From: Coriobacteriia bacterium
GTDB taxonomy: Bacteria > Actinomycetota > Coriobacteriia > Coriobacteriales > Eggerthellaceae
Direction of reading: 5' to 3'
DNA length: 45,494 nt
Assembly: GCA_030537255.1 (NCBI GenBank)
Contig: JAUNOE010000004.1
Span: forward strand, 1-45,494
Of the stretch, positions 1-8,349 are shown one piece after another (within the stretch, counting starts at the first letter, position 1; the number at the start of each line of letters is the position of its first letter). The notes under the pieces are model-generated. The model was not told the origin of the DNA. It saw only the letters and a list, made by a program, of their open reading frames with translations, and ran no database searches. The translations under genes and the position numbers were made by a program.

Positions 1-3000
1 TGGGCTCCTCCGCCAACGTGGTCACCGGCCACGAGTTCGCGTCCAACACCAAGGGCTCCAACTACGAGGTCTCGTACAAGCCCGGCAAGCTCGTCGTCAC
101 TGATGACAATGTCGATCCTGGCAAGGTCATCACCAAGACCCATGCATCCGATGCTTACAAGCTCGGCGATGAAGTCACCTTCGTCATCGAGGCCAAGAAC
201 ATCTATGCAAGCGCCAAGGACATGACCTTCACTGAGCTGCCTGGCGTCAAGCTGGCAAAGAGCGAATTCAAGGACGTTGCTCCTGGCGCAATCGTGAGCA
301 CAACGGCTCGCTATACCATCACCGAGGACGACATCCTTGCTGGTTCCTTCGTGAATACGGTTACTGTTTCCTTTGGTGACAAGGCCTATGCAGCTGACGA
401 CACGGTTGACGTGGTTGAGGTCAACCCCGAGTTGGACGTGACCAAGAACACAGTGTCTGCTCCTGCCAATGGTTCGGCATACCAGCTCGGCGAAATAATT
501 ACCTATAAGACCACCGTCACCAACACGGGCAACGTCACGCTCAGGGGCATTGCGCTTACCGACGACAATGCTGACGACCTGGCAAACGAGAGCATCGACG
601 TGCTCAAGCCTGGCGACTTCAAGACGTTCGAGGCAAGCCATAAGGTTACCGAGGCGGACGTCATTGCGGGTGCGGTTGAAAACAACGCTAGCGCCACGAC
701 AAAGGCTCCCAACCAGGACGAGCCCGTTCAGTCCACGCTGGGTCACACCGAGGACGCTGCTGGTCCATCCAATCCTCATCTGACGATTGAGAAGACCACC
801 ACGACCTCGCCCAAGAATGGTGTTTCCTACGAACTGGACGAGACGATCAAGTATCAGGTCACTGTCACCAACACGGGTAATCTCACCCTGTCCAACGTCG
901 CTCTGACTGACGACAACGCCGACGATCTGGATGTCAAGGAAGTCGGAACTCTAGCACCTGGTGCGTCCAAGACGTTCAAGGCAAGCCATAAGGTTACCGA
1001 GGCGGACATTCAGTCTGGTTCCGTGGTCAACAATGCAACGGCTACGGCTACTAGCCCCGACCCCAACAAGGAAGTTACGGTTGTTCCTGGTCAGGCCACC
1101 GATCCTACCGATGCCCCCAATGCTCATGTGACCATCACCAAGGAAGCTGAGCAGAACGGCACGGCTGAAAATGGCGCGTTCAAGCTGGGCGAGACCATTC
1201 ACTACACCATCACGGTGACCAACACGGGCAATCAGACCGCCAAGAACATCAAGGTCTCCGACGATAATGCCAACAACTTCGGCACGAAGACCATCGAGAG
1301 CCTGGCGCCTGGCAAGTCTAAGACCTTCAAAGCTACGCATACGGTGACCGAGTCCGACATTCTTGCCGGTACGGTGGTCAATGTTGCCACGGGTGAATCG
1401 GATACGGATGTTCCTGTTACCCCTGGCACTGACGAGAAGAAGACCGAGGCCGTAGACGCTACGCTTGCGGTAAGCAAGGTTGCTAATGCACCTGCCAACG
1501 GCGAGGCTTACCAGCTTGGTGAAGAGGTTACCTACAAGATCACTATTACCAATAAGGGCAACGTCAGCTACAGCAACGTCAAGGTCGAAGACGCCCAGAC
1601 CGGTCTGTCCGAGACGCTCGATGCCCTTGCTGTGGGCGAATCCCACGAATTCACCACTACGCACGTGATCACCGAGGGGGACATTGCCGCTGGTTCGTAT
1701 ACCAACGTGGTAACGGCCGAGGCTGACGCCATCGTTGACGAGGCGGGCACTACCTACGTCCCGCGCGCTACCGATGATGAGACCATTGGTGCAAATACCG
1801 ATAATCCCATCGTCGATCCCAGCGCCAAGCTCAGGCTTGAAAAGACCGTTTCCAACATGGGTCAGGGCACGGGCGAAAATGGCGCCTTTGCATTGGGTGA
1901 TGTCATCAAGTACCAGATTACTGTGACTAACACGGGCAATCTGACCGTGAAGGACTTCGTCATCAGCGATAACAATGCTGACGGCTTCACTCCCGTGAAC
2001 GTCGGTGCCCTTGCTCCTGGTGCTAGCTACACGGTTGCGGCTCAGCATGTGGTTACGTCTGACGACATCCTGGCTGGAAGTGTGTTCAACGTGGCGACTG
2101 CCACGGGTGGCAACACCACCGATCCTGACACCAAGCCCGAGCCTGGCAAGGATCAGGTTGATACGCCCGTTGCTTCCGTCGACGTTCCTCTTGTGGTGAC
2201 CAAGACGGCAAGCGAGCCTGCCGACGGCGTTGCCTTCAAGGTTGGCGAGAAGGTCAACTACTCCATCTCCGTTACCAATGCGGGCAACGTTCCCTACGAG
2301 AACGTCAAGGTCACCGATGTCAAGACGGGTCTCGATAAGACCATCGCCGAGCTTGGTGTAGGCCAGACGCGTGAGTTCACCACTTCTCACGTGATCACTG
2401 AAGCTGACGTGGTTGCCGGCAGCTATAAGAACGTGGCAACCGCCAAGGCTGACTCCATCACCGATCCCAAGACCGGAGAGGAAAAGGTTCCTGCCGGTGA
2501 GGCATCCGAAACTATCGGCGCTAACACCAACAAGCCCATCGAGGCCTCCGCTCCCTCTATTGAGGTAAGCAAGTCCAGCAATGCTGCCAAGCTGCATGAT
2601 GATGGCCTGCTGGTCGAAGGTGACGTGGTTACCTATAAGGTCACCGTCACCAACACGGGCAACCTTACCTTGACCAATGTCAAGCTGACCGATCAGCTGG
2701 CAGGCGCTCAGCTGGCCAATGGCGAGACGGACACGATCGCAAGCCTTGCTCCTGGCGCGTCTGCGACCGTGAAGTACCGCTATACCGTCACCCAGGCCGA
2801 CGTGGTTGCGGGTCATGTCCACAACGAGGCAACTGCCAAGGCTGATACGCCCGATCCCGCCAAGCCTACGGTTGAGCCTAAGGCCCCTGGCGTCACGGAT
2901 GACCCCACCGAGGCAACCAAGCCCTCGCTGCACATTGATAAGACCGACAACGGCGCAAGCAAGGTTCCCGTCGGCGGCACTATCAACTACACGCTTACGG

Positions 3001-4457
3001 TGACCAACAACGGCAACGTTGATCTGAGCGATGTCGTTGTCACCGACCAGCTCACGGGTCTGAATCACCAGATCGGTAACCTCGCCAAGGGCGCAAGCGT
3101 CAAGGTCCTCACCTCGTATATGGTTGTTGAGGGCGATGTCGTGAATGGTTTCGTTCACAACGTGGCAACTGGCAGCGCCAAGAGTCCCGACAACAAGGAC
3201 GTCAAGGTTATTCCTGGCGAAGCAACTACCACTACCGAGGACATGAATGCGGCCATCGAGCTCGAGAAGACCGCAGCTTCTGGCGTCTATGGTGCGGGCG
3301 ATAAGATCACGTACACCATTACGGTGACCAACGTTGGCAACGTTACGATCACTGGCGTTCAGACCGAGGACCGCATGACGGGTCTGAGTGAGCAGACAAC
3401 GCTTGCTCCGGGCGAATCCGCAACTTATACCACGGACTATGTCGTGACCGATGCTGACCTGAAGGCCGGCAAGATTGACAACACCGCAACCTCCAAGGGT
3501 CTTGATCCCAAGGGCGGCGAGGTTGCAGCGTCCGACACCGAAACGGTGACAAATGATCCTCAGGTCAATCCCGAGAATCCCGACAAGCCAAGCCTGAAAC
3601 GTGACTTCAAGGTCACGGGTCCTGTCGATGTGGTCTACAACGGCTACAGCCAGTATCAGAAGCCCATTGTCAAGGATGGCGAAAAGGTTCTGACCGAAGG
3701 CGTCGACTACACGCTCGAGCCTTCTGCTGACACTACCAACGTCGGTAAGGTCACGATCAGGGTCATGGGCAAGGGCAACTACACGGGCGAAGTCGAGTGT
3801 AGCTACCTGATCACGCCCGCCTCGCTGGTCATCACCACCGGTAGTGCAAACAAGCGCTACGACGGCAAGGCCTTGACCAACAAGAGCCTGACTATCGCTG
3901 GCCTGCAGGGCGAAGATACGGTCATCGCCAAGACCACGGGTACCCAAACCAAGGTCGGCAGCTCCACCAATGGCTACTCCATTGACTGGGGCACCACGAA
4001 CCCTGGCAATTACCTCATTACCGAATCCCTGGGCACCCTGACGGTTCGCCCTGCCAAGGCTCCTGCACCTGATCCCACGCCTGGTTCGACCACGCCCACT
4101 CCGGCACCTGGACCGGGTAACGACAACAATCCTGGCGGACAGGGAACGAACCCTGGCAATGAAGGCAACGGTACGGACAATGGCTCTCAGCCTCAGCCCG
4201 GTAACGGCGATTCCGGAGAGAAGATTTACGATTCTGAGAACCCTCTGGGCAACGCCCACCCCGAATGCTGGGTCCACTACTACATGATCATCTGCATGAT
4301 CATCACGGCCCTGTATGGTGTTGGCGTATGGGCACGCCGTGGTAACTACACGCGCAAGCTCAAGAAGGACATGGACGACGTGATGGGAGATGGTGACGGA
4401 ATGGATTCCCCCGCGGCAACCCAGCCCACCACAAAGCCCGCAGGAATGGAGGCGTAG
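1..4457 (+). CDS. Giant cell-surface repeat protein (DUF7507/DUF11-like repeats), 5' end outside window
   Basis: The reading frame is open from the left edge (codons from base 3), so the N-terminus and any signal peptide are missing and the visible 1479+ residues are the C-terminal part. It contains about ten copies of a ~110-120 aa beta-sandwich repeat of the DUF11/DUF7507 type. Each copy carries a core like ITVTNTGN, then a DDN or D.LTGL segment, LAPG, and a conserved V(T/I)E.D...G...N.A.A ending. Two MBG-like modules follow (about 3595-4050), then a Pro/Gly/Asn-rich spacer (about 4060-4230) and a single membrane segment (about 4265-4330) with a basic, then acidic cytoplasmic tail. No LPXTG sorting motif is seen, so anchoring is probably by the membrane segment. 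The likely role is a stalk or adhesin on the cell surface, inferred from family and architecture. The gene that follows starts 5 bases after the stop and is probably co-transcribed. Confidence 0.9.
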   Translation, partial: GSSANVVTGHEFASNTKGSNYEVSYKPGKLVVTDDNVDPGKVITKTHASDAYKLGDEVTFVIEAKNIYASAKDMTFTELPGVKLAKSEFKDVAPGAIVSTTARYTITEDDILAGSFVNTVTVSFGDKAYAADDTVDVVEVNPELDVTKNTVSAPANGSAYQLGEIITYKTTVTNTGNVTLRGIALTDDNADDLANESIDVLKPGDFKTFEASHKVTEADVIAGAVENNASATTKAPNQDEPVQSTLGHTEDAAGPSNPHLTIEKTTTTSPKNGVSYELDETIKYQVTVTNTGNLTLSNVALTDDNADDLDVKEVGTLAPGASKTFKASHKVTEADIQSGSVVNNATATATSPDPNKEVTVVPGQATDPTDAPNAHVTITKEAEQNGTAENGAFKLGETIHYTITVTNTGNQTAKNIKVSDDNANNFGTKTIESLAPGKSKTFKATHTVTESDILAGTVVNVATGESDTDVPVTPGTDEKKTEAVDATLAVSKVANAPANGEAYQLGEEVTYKITITNKGNVSYSNVKVEDAQTGLSETLDALAVGESHEFTTTHVITEGDIAAGSYTNVVTAEADAIVDEAGTTYVPRATDDETIGANTDNPIVDPSAKLRLEKTVSNMGQGTGENGAFALGDVIKYQITVTNTGNLTVKDFVISDNNADGFTPVNVGALAPGASYTVAAQHVVTSDDILAGSVFNVATATGGNTTDPDTKPEPGKDQVDTPVASVDVPLVVTKTASEPADGVAFKVGEKVNYSISVTNAGNVPYENVKVTDVKTGLDKTIAELGVGQTREFTTSHVITEADVVAGSYKNVATAKADSITDPKTGEEKVPAGEASETIGANTNKPIEASAPSIEVSKSSNAAKLHDDGLLVEGDVVTYKVTVTNTGNLTLTNVKLTDQLAGAQLANGETDTIASLAPGASATVKYRYTVTQADVVAGHVHNEATAKADTPDPAKPTVEPKAPGVTDDPTEATKPSLHIDKTDNGASKVPVGGTINYTLTVTNNGNVDLSDVVVTDQLTGLNHQIGNLAKGASVKVLTSYMVVEGDVVNGFVHNVATGSAKSPDNKDVKVIPGEATTTTEDMNAAIELEKTAASGVYGAGDKITYTITVTNVGNVTITGVQTEDRMTGLSEQTTLAPGESATYTTDYVVTDADLKAGKIDNTATSKGLDPKGGEVAASDTETVTNDPQVNPENPDKPSLKRDFKVTGPVDVVYNGYSQYQKPIVKDGEKVLTEGVDYTLEPSADTTNVGKVTIRVMGKGNYTGEVECSYLITPASLVITTGSANKRYDGKALTNKSLTIAGLQGEDTVIAKTTGTQTKVGSSTNGYSIDWGTTNPGNYLITESLGTLTVRPAKAPAPDPTPGSTTPTPAPGPGNDNNPGGQGTNPGNEGNGTDNGSQPQPGNGDSGEKIYDSENPLGNAHPECWVHYYMIICMIITALYGVGVWARRGNYTRKLKKDMDDVMGDGDGMDSPAATQPTTKPAGMEA
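105..3560 (+). repeat. About ten tandem ~330-370 bp repeats within the surface-protein gene
   Basis: The encoded motif TVTNTGN or a close variant recurs near bases 512, 857, 1215, 1545, 1918, 2271, 2641, 2998 and 3325. A more diverged copy (EAKNIYAS) lies near 190. Nucleotide identity is high in the cores (for example accaacacgggcaa) and low between them. Such arrays can gain or lose units by recombination and can be mis-assembled with short reads. Confidence 0.85.
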
Positions 4458-4462
4458 GCATC

Positions 4463-4975
4463 ATGAAGACGAACAACTACGTTCTGCTTGCCATCTCGGC
4501 ACTGGCGGCGGCTTTCCTGCTGTTCCTTTGGTACTACCTTGGCTTTAACAGCATCGATAGCCCCCTGGATCTGGTCTTGGCCATTCTGTGGTGGGTCGGC
4601 ATCGTGGTGATCGCTGTGGTCATCATGCGCCTGGAGCATAATCGTCGTCGTCAGATCCGCACCATCTATGTTTCACCTACCGCGCTTTACAACAGCGAGC
4701 GCGGCGTGGTGGGAATTGCGGGCGTAGCCCCTGTCGATGCCATGCGTGACCTGCTGACTCAGTTGAAGTACAACTTCGATAAAGAAGAGCTCCCCAGCCG
4801 CGACACCTTTGACTATCGCTTTGTGGTCCAGACCGACGAATTCAAGGAAGGTGACCAGGAATCTGGCCAGGAGCCTACCTGGAAGGGCACGGTCACCAAG
4901 ATTGACCGCAAGAACGGCAACCGCGAAGTCGAGTTCGAAGACGAAGCTCAGTTGCGCCAGGCATTGATGGCCTAA
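4463..4975 (+). CDS. Small two-pass membrane protein of unknown function
   Basis: 170 aa. Two hydrophobic segments (residues about 7-26 and 36-55) are followed by a basic stretch (HNRRRQIR) and a ~110 aa soluble, mostly polar C-terminal domain ending in an acidic region. I do not recognise the family. It begins five bases after the stop of the giant surface protein, with a GGAGG about 10 bases ahead of the ATG, and is followed by a terminator, so the two genes look like one transcript. A role in export, anchoring or folding of the surface protein is possible but rests on position only. Confidence 0.8.
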   Translation: MKTNNYVLLAISALAAAFLLFLWYYLGFNSIDSPLDLVLAILWWVGIVVIAVVIMRLEHNRRRQIRTIYVSPTALYNSERGVVGIAGVAPVDAMRDLLTQLKYNFDKEELPSRDTFDYRFVVQTDEFKEGDQESGQEPTWKGTVTKIDRKNGNREVEFEDEAQLRQALMA

Positions 4976-5000
4976 GCTCCAGGGCAAGACCGCCGTACAA

Positions 5001-5034
5001 AAAGGGCGACCCGAGATTCGGGTCGCCCTTTTCT
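5001..5034. terminator. Bidirectional intrinsic terminator
   Basis: A perfect 13-bp stem (5002-5014 with 5018-5030) has a 3-base loop, a T-rich run on the right and an A-run on the left. It sits between the convergent 4463-4975 and 5192-8122 genes and could stop transcription in both directions. Confidence 0.9.
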
Positions 5035-5191
5035 TGTTGGGGGATAGCTGAGGTCATCACCTCGAAGGGCTATGACGCCATTTCCGTGTCTTTGCCCTAT
5101 AAGCCTCTTTGTCTGCCGCCTGAAGGTTTCGCCTCGACGCCGATATAACGCGGTTGCTATGAAGAGGCGTATCGCTCAAGGCGAAAGAGGC

Positions 5192-8122
5192 CTAAAGATC
5201 GAAGGCGTCCTCGCTGGGTTTGCGCAAGCCGTTGTGCGCAACGATGCCTCCTTGTTGTAGGAGCTCGCGGAGGCGGCCGGCCTCCATGGGTCGGTAGAAA
5301 TAGAAGCCCTGAACATAGTGGGCACCCAGATCCCGTAGCAACTGAACCTGAGATGCCTTTTCGACGCCCTCGACGATCAGGGGGGTGTCCACGGCGTTTG
5401 ACAGGGTCAGCATCGAGAACATGATGTTGGTGCCCTTTTCTCCTTCGTCGGGCTCTGGGCTGGGTACGAAGGTGCCGTCGAGCTTGATTACGTCAACGTT
5501 GATGTTGCGAAGCATGCTCAAGGAAGAAAGACCGCTACCGAAGTCGTCCATCATCACCTTGATGCCGATCGACTGGAGCTTCAGCGTCAGGTCGCGCATG
5601 GTTTCCATGTCCTCAAGAAAGCTTGTTTCTGTGATTTCAACCTTTAAGTAGCGGGCAGGAACACGGTGGCGTCCAATGAGGCGTTCAAGAAAATCCGCAA
5701 CGTCAAATGACGCGATGTCGATTCGCGAAACGTTGACGGAAAGGGGAACAGGTGTGACATCTTGCTTCAGGCAGTCCGCTAGTTGGGAAATGGCGGCTTC
5801 CCAGATAACCTTGTCTAGATTCGCAACGAAGCCCGTGCGTTCGAGCACGGGAATGAAACGGGCGGGCGAAATGTAGCTGCCATCGTCCTTGCGCCACCGA
5901 GAAAGAACCTCTGCACCGATGATCTTTCCCGTGGCGATTTCCACTTGAGGCTGGAATACGGGGAAGATGTGGCCGTCAGCAAGAGCGAAGGGGAATTCCG
6001 AAAGTAGCTGCGTCTCATCGCGTTTCTTGTCATATTCAACGGCGCGGAAAAAGCTGATGGGGCGGCGTACGTCACGCTTGGCCTGACGGTTCGCAAAGAC
6101 CGCGCGGGCGTAGCAGTCGATGTCAAGGCGCTCGGTGGCAAACAGCGGATAGACGCCCAGGGAAGGACGAAAACCCGCCGATTCGTCGTGCTCTGCTACG
6201 AGCGAGCACAGGTTTTTCCGAATGCGCTCTAGGAGTTCATGGTCCATAGGAACAAGAAGGCTGAAGTCGTCCTGGCCCCAGTAGCCAGCAACGGCGTCAC
6301 CTTCGTGCTCCAGTCCATCGAGCGTAAGAGCGACTTCCTGCAAAAGGGCATCGCCTTTTGCAAAGCCGTGCCATTCGTTGAAAGTGGACATGTTGCCCAA
6401 GTCAATGGAGACTAGGGCCCAGGCGATGTTGGGCTTTTCATGGCGGAGTTTTTGGGCGCTGGCAATGAAGTCCGTGTTCATGCGCAAACCGGTAAGTGTT
6501 TCAAAGTTGCCCGACTCAGAGCCATGGTGGGTTGGGACGTTATTTCCGACGGGGGCAAAGTCGACTCGTCTCATCAGTTCGGCCAGGGCTACCGAAGGGT
6601 GCACGGCGACACGTCCGTAATGGAGGAGGGCGCCTTGAACCTGAAGCTCGAACCTCTTGCCTTCTATGAAGAAGGGTCGCTGCAGGGACTTAAGGCATTC
6701 GTCTAGCATGCGCTGCGTTTCGGCCTTGGTGGCATTTCTGGTCACAATGACGAAGCGCGAGCCCTGGGTGCGGTGGGCGATGCCTCGAGCTCGGGCGCAG
6801 GAGAGCAGTCTTCCTGCCACAAGAGCCAGCAGGTGGTCGGTGGTCTTGGGGCCATTTGCTTGCGCAATTTCGTCGAGGTCTGCAATACGTATGCCGATCA
6901 GTCCGCAGGGGTGTTGCGACTCGCGGCATTCGGCAAGGCAGGATTCCAGCGAGGCAGCGTCTCCCAGACCGGTGACAGAATCGGTGCTGCCTGCAATATT
7001 GCGGTTTGCGAGCACTCCTACAAGCAGGGCTGGGCTGTCCTTGGTTGCCTCGAGGCGGTAGCCGCGCGATTCGAACACGACGTACGTGTCCTGGGCATCA
7101 AGCGCGCGGTATTGAATGGCGTGGTAGCGGCTTTTGCCTGAGAAGACGGCTTCGAGGTCTTCCTTCAGCGTTTCTCGGTCGTCGGGGTGGACGCGTGCCA
7201 TCCAGAAGGCCTCGGGGTTGGTGGTCTGTGATGAAGGGAAGCCGAGCTCACGTATGGCGGTTGACGAAAAGCGTGTCAGGCCCGACTCCAGATCTTTCAC
7301 CACGAAGTAGCGCCCTGGCAGAGATAGCGCCAGTGTTTCTAACACGCGGTCGTCGCAGAAGTAGGGAGCAACGAGTCCCCTCTGGTGGGATTCGGAATCC
7401 AGGTCTTTCGTTCGATGCTCGATTTTGTAGCGATACATCCTACGGTCGGCCTCGTTGGTTATATCGGTCCGAGAGCCGACAAGCGTTGGATCGACGGTCG
7501 AGCATCCAAAGCTGAAGGAATGAACCATGGGCTTAGCCTTGCTCGACTCCTTGATGAGGGCTAAGCGACAGCCCTCAAGCTGCTGTGAAAGCTCTTCTTC
7601 AGAAAGCTTGCTCGTAAGGGCGATAAATTCGTCACCACCGATGCGGAATACCTGGCAATCGGGCTTAAGGGCCCAAGTGAGGTGTTTGCTCACGTCTTGA
7701 ATGTAGTTGTTGCCTTCCTGGTGTCCAAAGCTGTCATTGCAGCGCTTCAGGTTATCCATGTCGATGAAGGCAAGGACGAAGGGACTTCCCGTTTCCCAGA
7801 TGGCATCGGAGGCCCTTTTGAATCCGGCTCCGTTAGGGAGTCCCGTCAGGGGGTCGTTGTAGGCATCCTGACGCAGTCGTTCCTGCTTTTCCGCAAGCTT
7901 CTCAAGGGCGCGGGCAAGAGCTTCGAACGTGGATGCATCGGTGAGTTGGTCGGGCATGTTTCCGAGCGCAAGTTTTTCAGCGAGGGGCTCGATTGCCCAT
8001 GGTGCGGAGGCTGGATCGATGGAGGCTTCGTCGGGGTGGTCAAGGATGTCATTGACGTATTCGAGCAGGCGTTTGCCATGAGGCGAAGGGGCGTGCTCTT
8101 GGGTTTCGGGCGTATTGACCAA
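5192..8122 (-). CDS. Multi-domain cyclic-di-GMP protein: GGDEF-PAS-GGDEF(deg)-GGDEF(deg)-EAL
   Basis: The open frame reaches a TTG at 8155 (987 aa; numbering below uses that frame). I prefer the TTG at 8122 because AGAGGA lies six bases ahead of it and no ribosome site precedes 8155. Domains: GGDEF with intact motif RIGGDEF (~95-255), PAS-like (~275-385), a second GGDEF fold with GSRF in the motif position (~389-540), a third with GQDDF (~553-710), and EAL (~725-972). The EAL domain keeps the usual metal and catalytic positions: E749-V-L, N808, E840/E843, DDFG 870-873, K891, E932 and Q949. The first GGDEF may therefore make c-di-GMP and the EAL degrade it, while the middle two GGDEF-like domains look inactive. 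No I-site arginine precedes the first motif (LKPD). No membrane segment is seen, so it is cytosolic. Which activity dominates cannot be told. Confidence 0.9.
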   Translation of the reverse strand: MVNTPETQEHAPSPHGKRLLEYVNDILDHPDEASIDPASAPWAIEPLAEKLALGNMPDQLTDASTFEALARALEKLAEKQERLRQDAYNDPLTGLPNGAGFKRASDAIWETGSPFVLAFIDMDNLKRCNDSFGHQEGNNYIQDVSKHLTWALKPDCQVFRIGGDEFIALTSKLSEEELSQQLEGCRLALIKESSKAKPMVHSFSFGCSTVDPTLVGSRTDITNEADRRMYRYKIEHRTKDLDSESHQRGLVAPYFCDDRVLETLALSLPGRYFVVKDLESGLTRFSSTAIRELGFPSSQTTNPEAFWMARVHPDDRETLKEDLEAVFSGKSRYHAIQYRALDAQDTYVVFESRGYRLEATKDSPALLVGVLANRNIAGSTDSVTGLGDAASLESCLAECRESQHPCGLIGIRIADLDEIAQANGPKTTDHLLALVAGRLLSCARARGIAHRTQGSRFVIVTRNATKAETQRMLDECLKSLQRPFFIEGKRFELQVQGALLHYGRVAVHPSVALAELMRRVDFAPVGNNVPTHHGSESGNFETLTGLRMNTDFIASAQKLRHEKPNIAWALVSIDLGNMSTFNEWHGFAKGDALLQEVALTLDGLEHEGDAVAGYWGQDDFSLLVPMDHELLERIRKNLCSLVAEHDESAGFRPSLGVYPLFATERLDIDCYARAVFANRQAKRDVRRPISFFRAVEYDKKRDETQLLSEFPFALADGHIFPVFQPQVEIATGKIIGAEVLSRWRKDDGSYISPARFIPVLERTGFVANLDKVIWEAAISQLADCLKQDVTPVPLSVNVSRIDIASFDVADFLERLIGRHRVPARYLKVEITETSFLEDMETMRDLTLKLQSIGIKVMMDDFGSGLSSLSMLRNINVDVIKLDGTFVPSPEPDEGEKGTNIMFSMLTLSNAVDTPLIVEGVEKASQVQLLRDLGAHYVQGFYFYRPMEAGRLRELLQQGGIVAHNGLRKPSEDAFDL

Positions 8123-8349
8123 TGCGAATCCTCTGGTGACGGGCCCTTTAGCCAAAAGTGGCTGTTCAATGGGCGTCGAATGCGTCTTTGATGATAACAG
8201 TCACGCTCATAACCAAACTTACCTAATGCAGGTATTTGTGGGGACTGCTTTCTTGGTTTTGGGGTGAGCTCCCAGATAAAACGCTATTCTTGGTCGTGCA
8301 AGAACCGCATGTCTTTTATGCGTTACTAGGGAAGCGAGCTTGGATTTTC

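Noticed and set aside
105-3560. CRISPR-like reading of the regular repeats
   Set aside because: The repeats are ~330-370 bp coding units in one open frame, not short repeats with unique spacers.
951-4277. 1108-codon open frame on the minus strand opposite the surface protein
   Set aside because: It is a shadow of the codon bias of the repeat gene. The translation is Arg/Gly/Val-rich and repetitive, with no domain and no ribosome site.
5072-5260. Short plus-strand frame after the terminator
   Set aside because: No ribosome site and no recognisable protein; it overlaps the end of the EAL gene in antisense.
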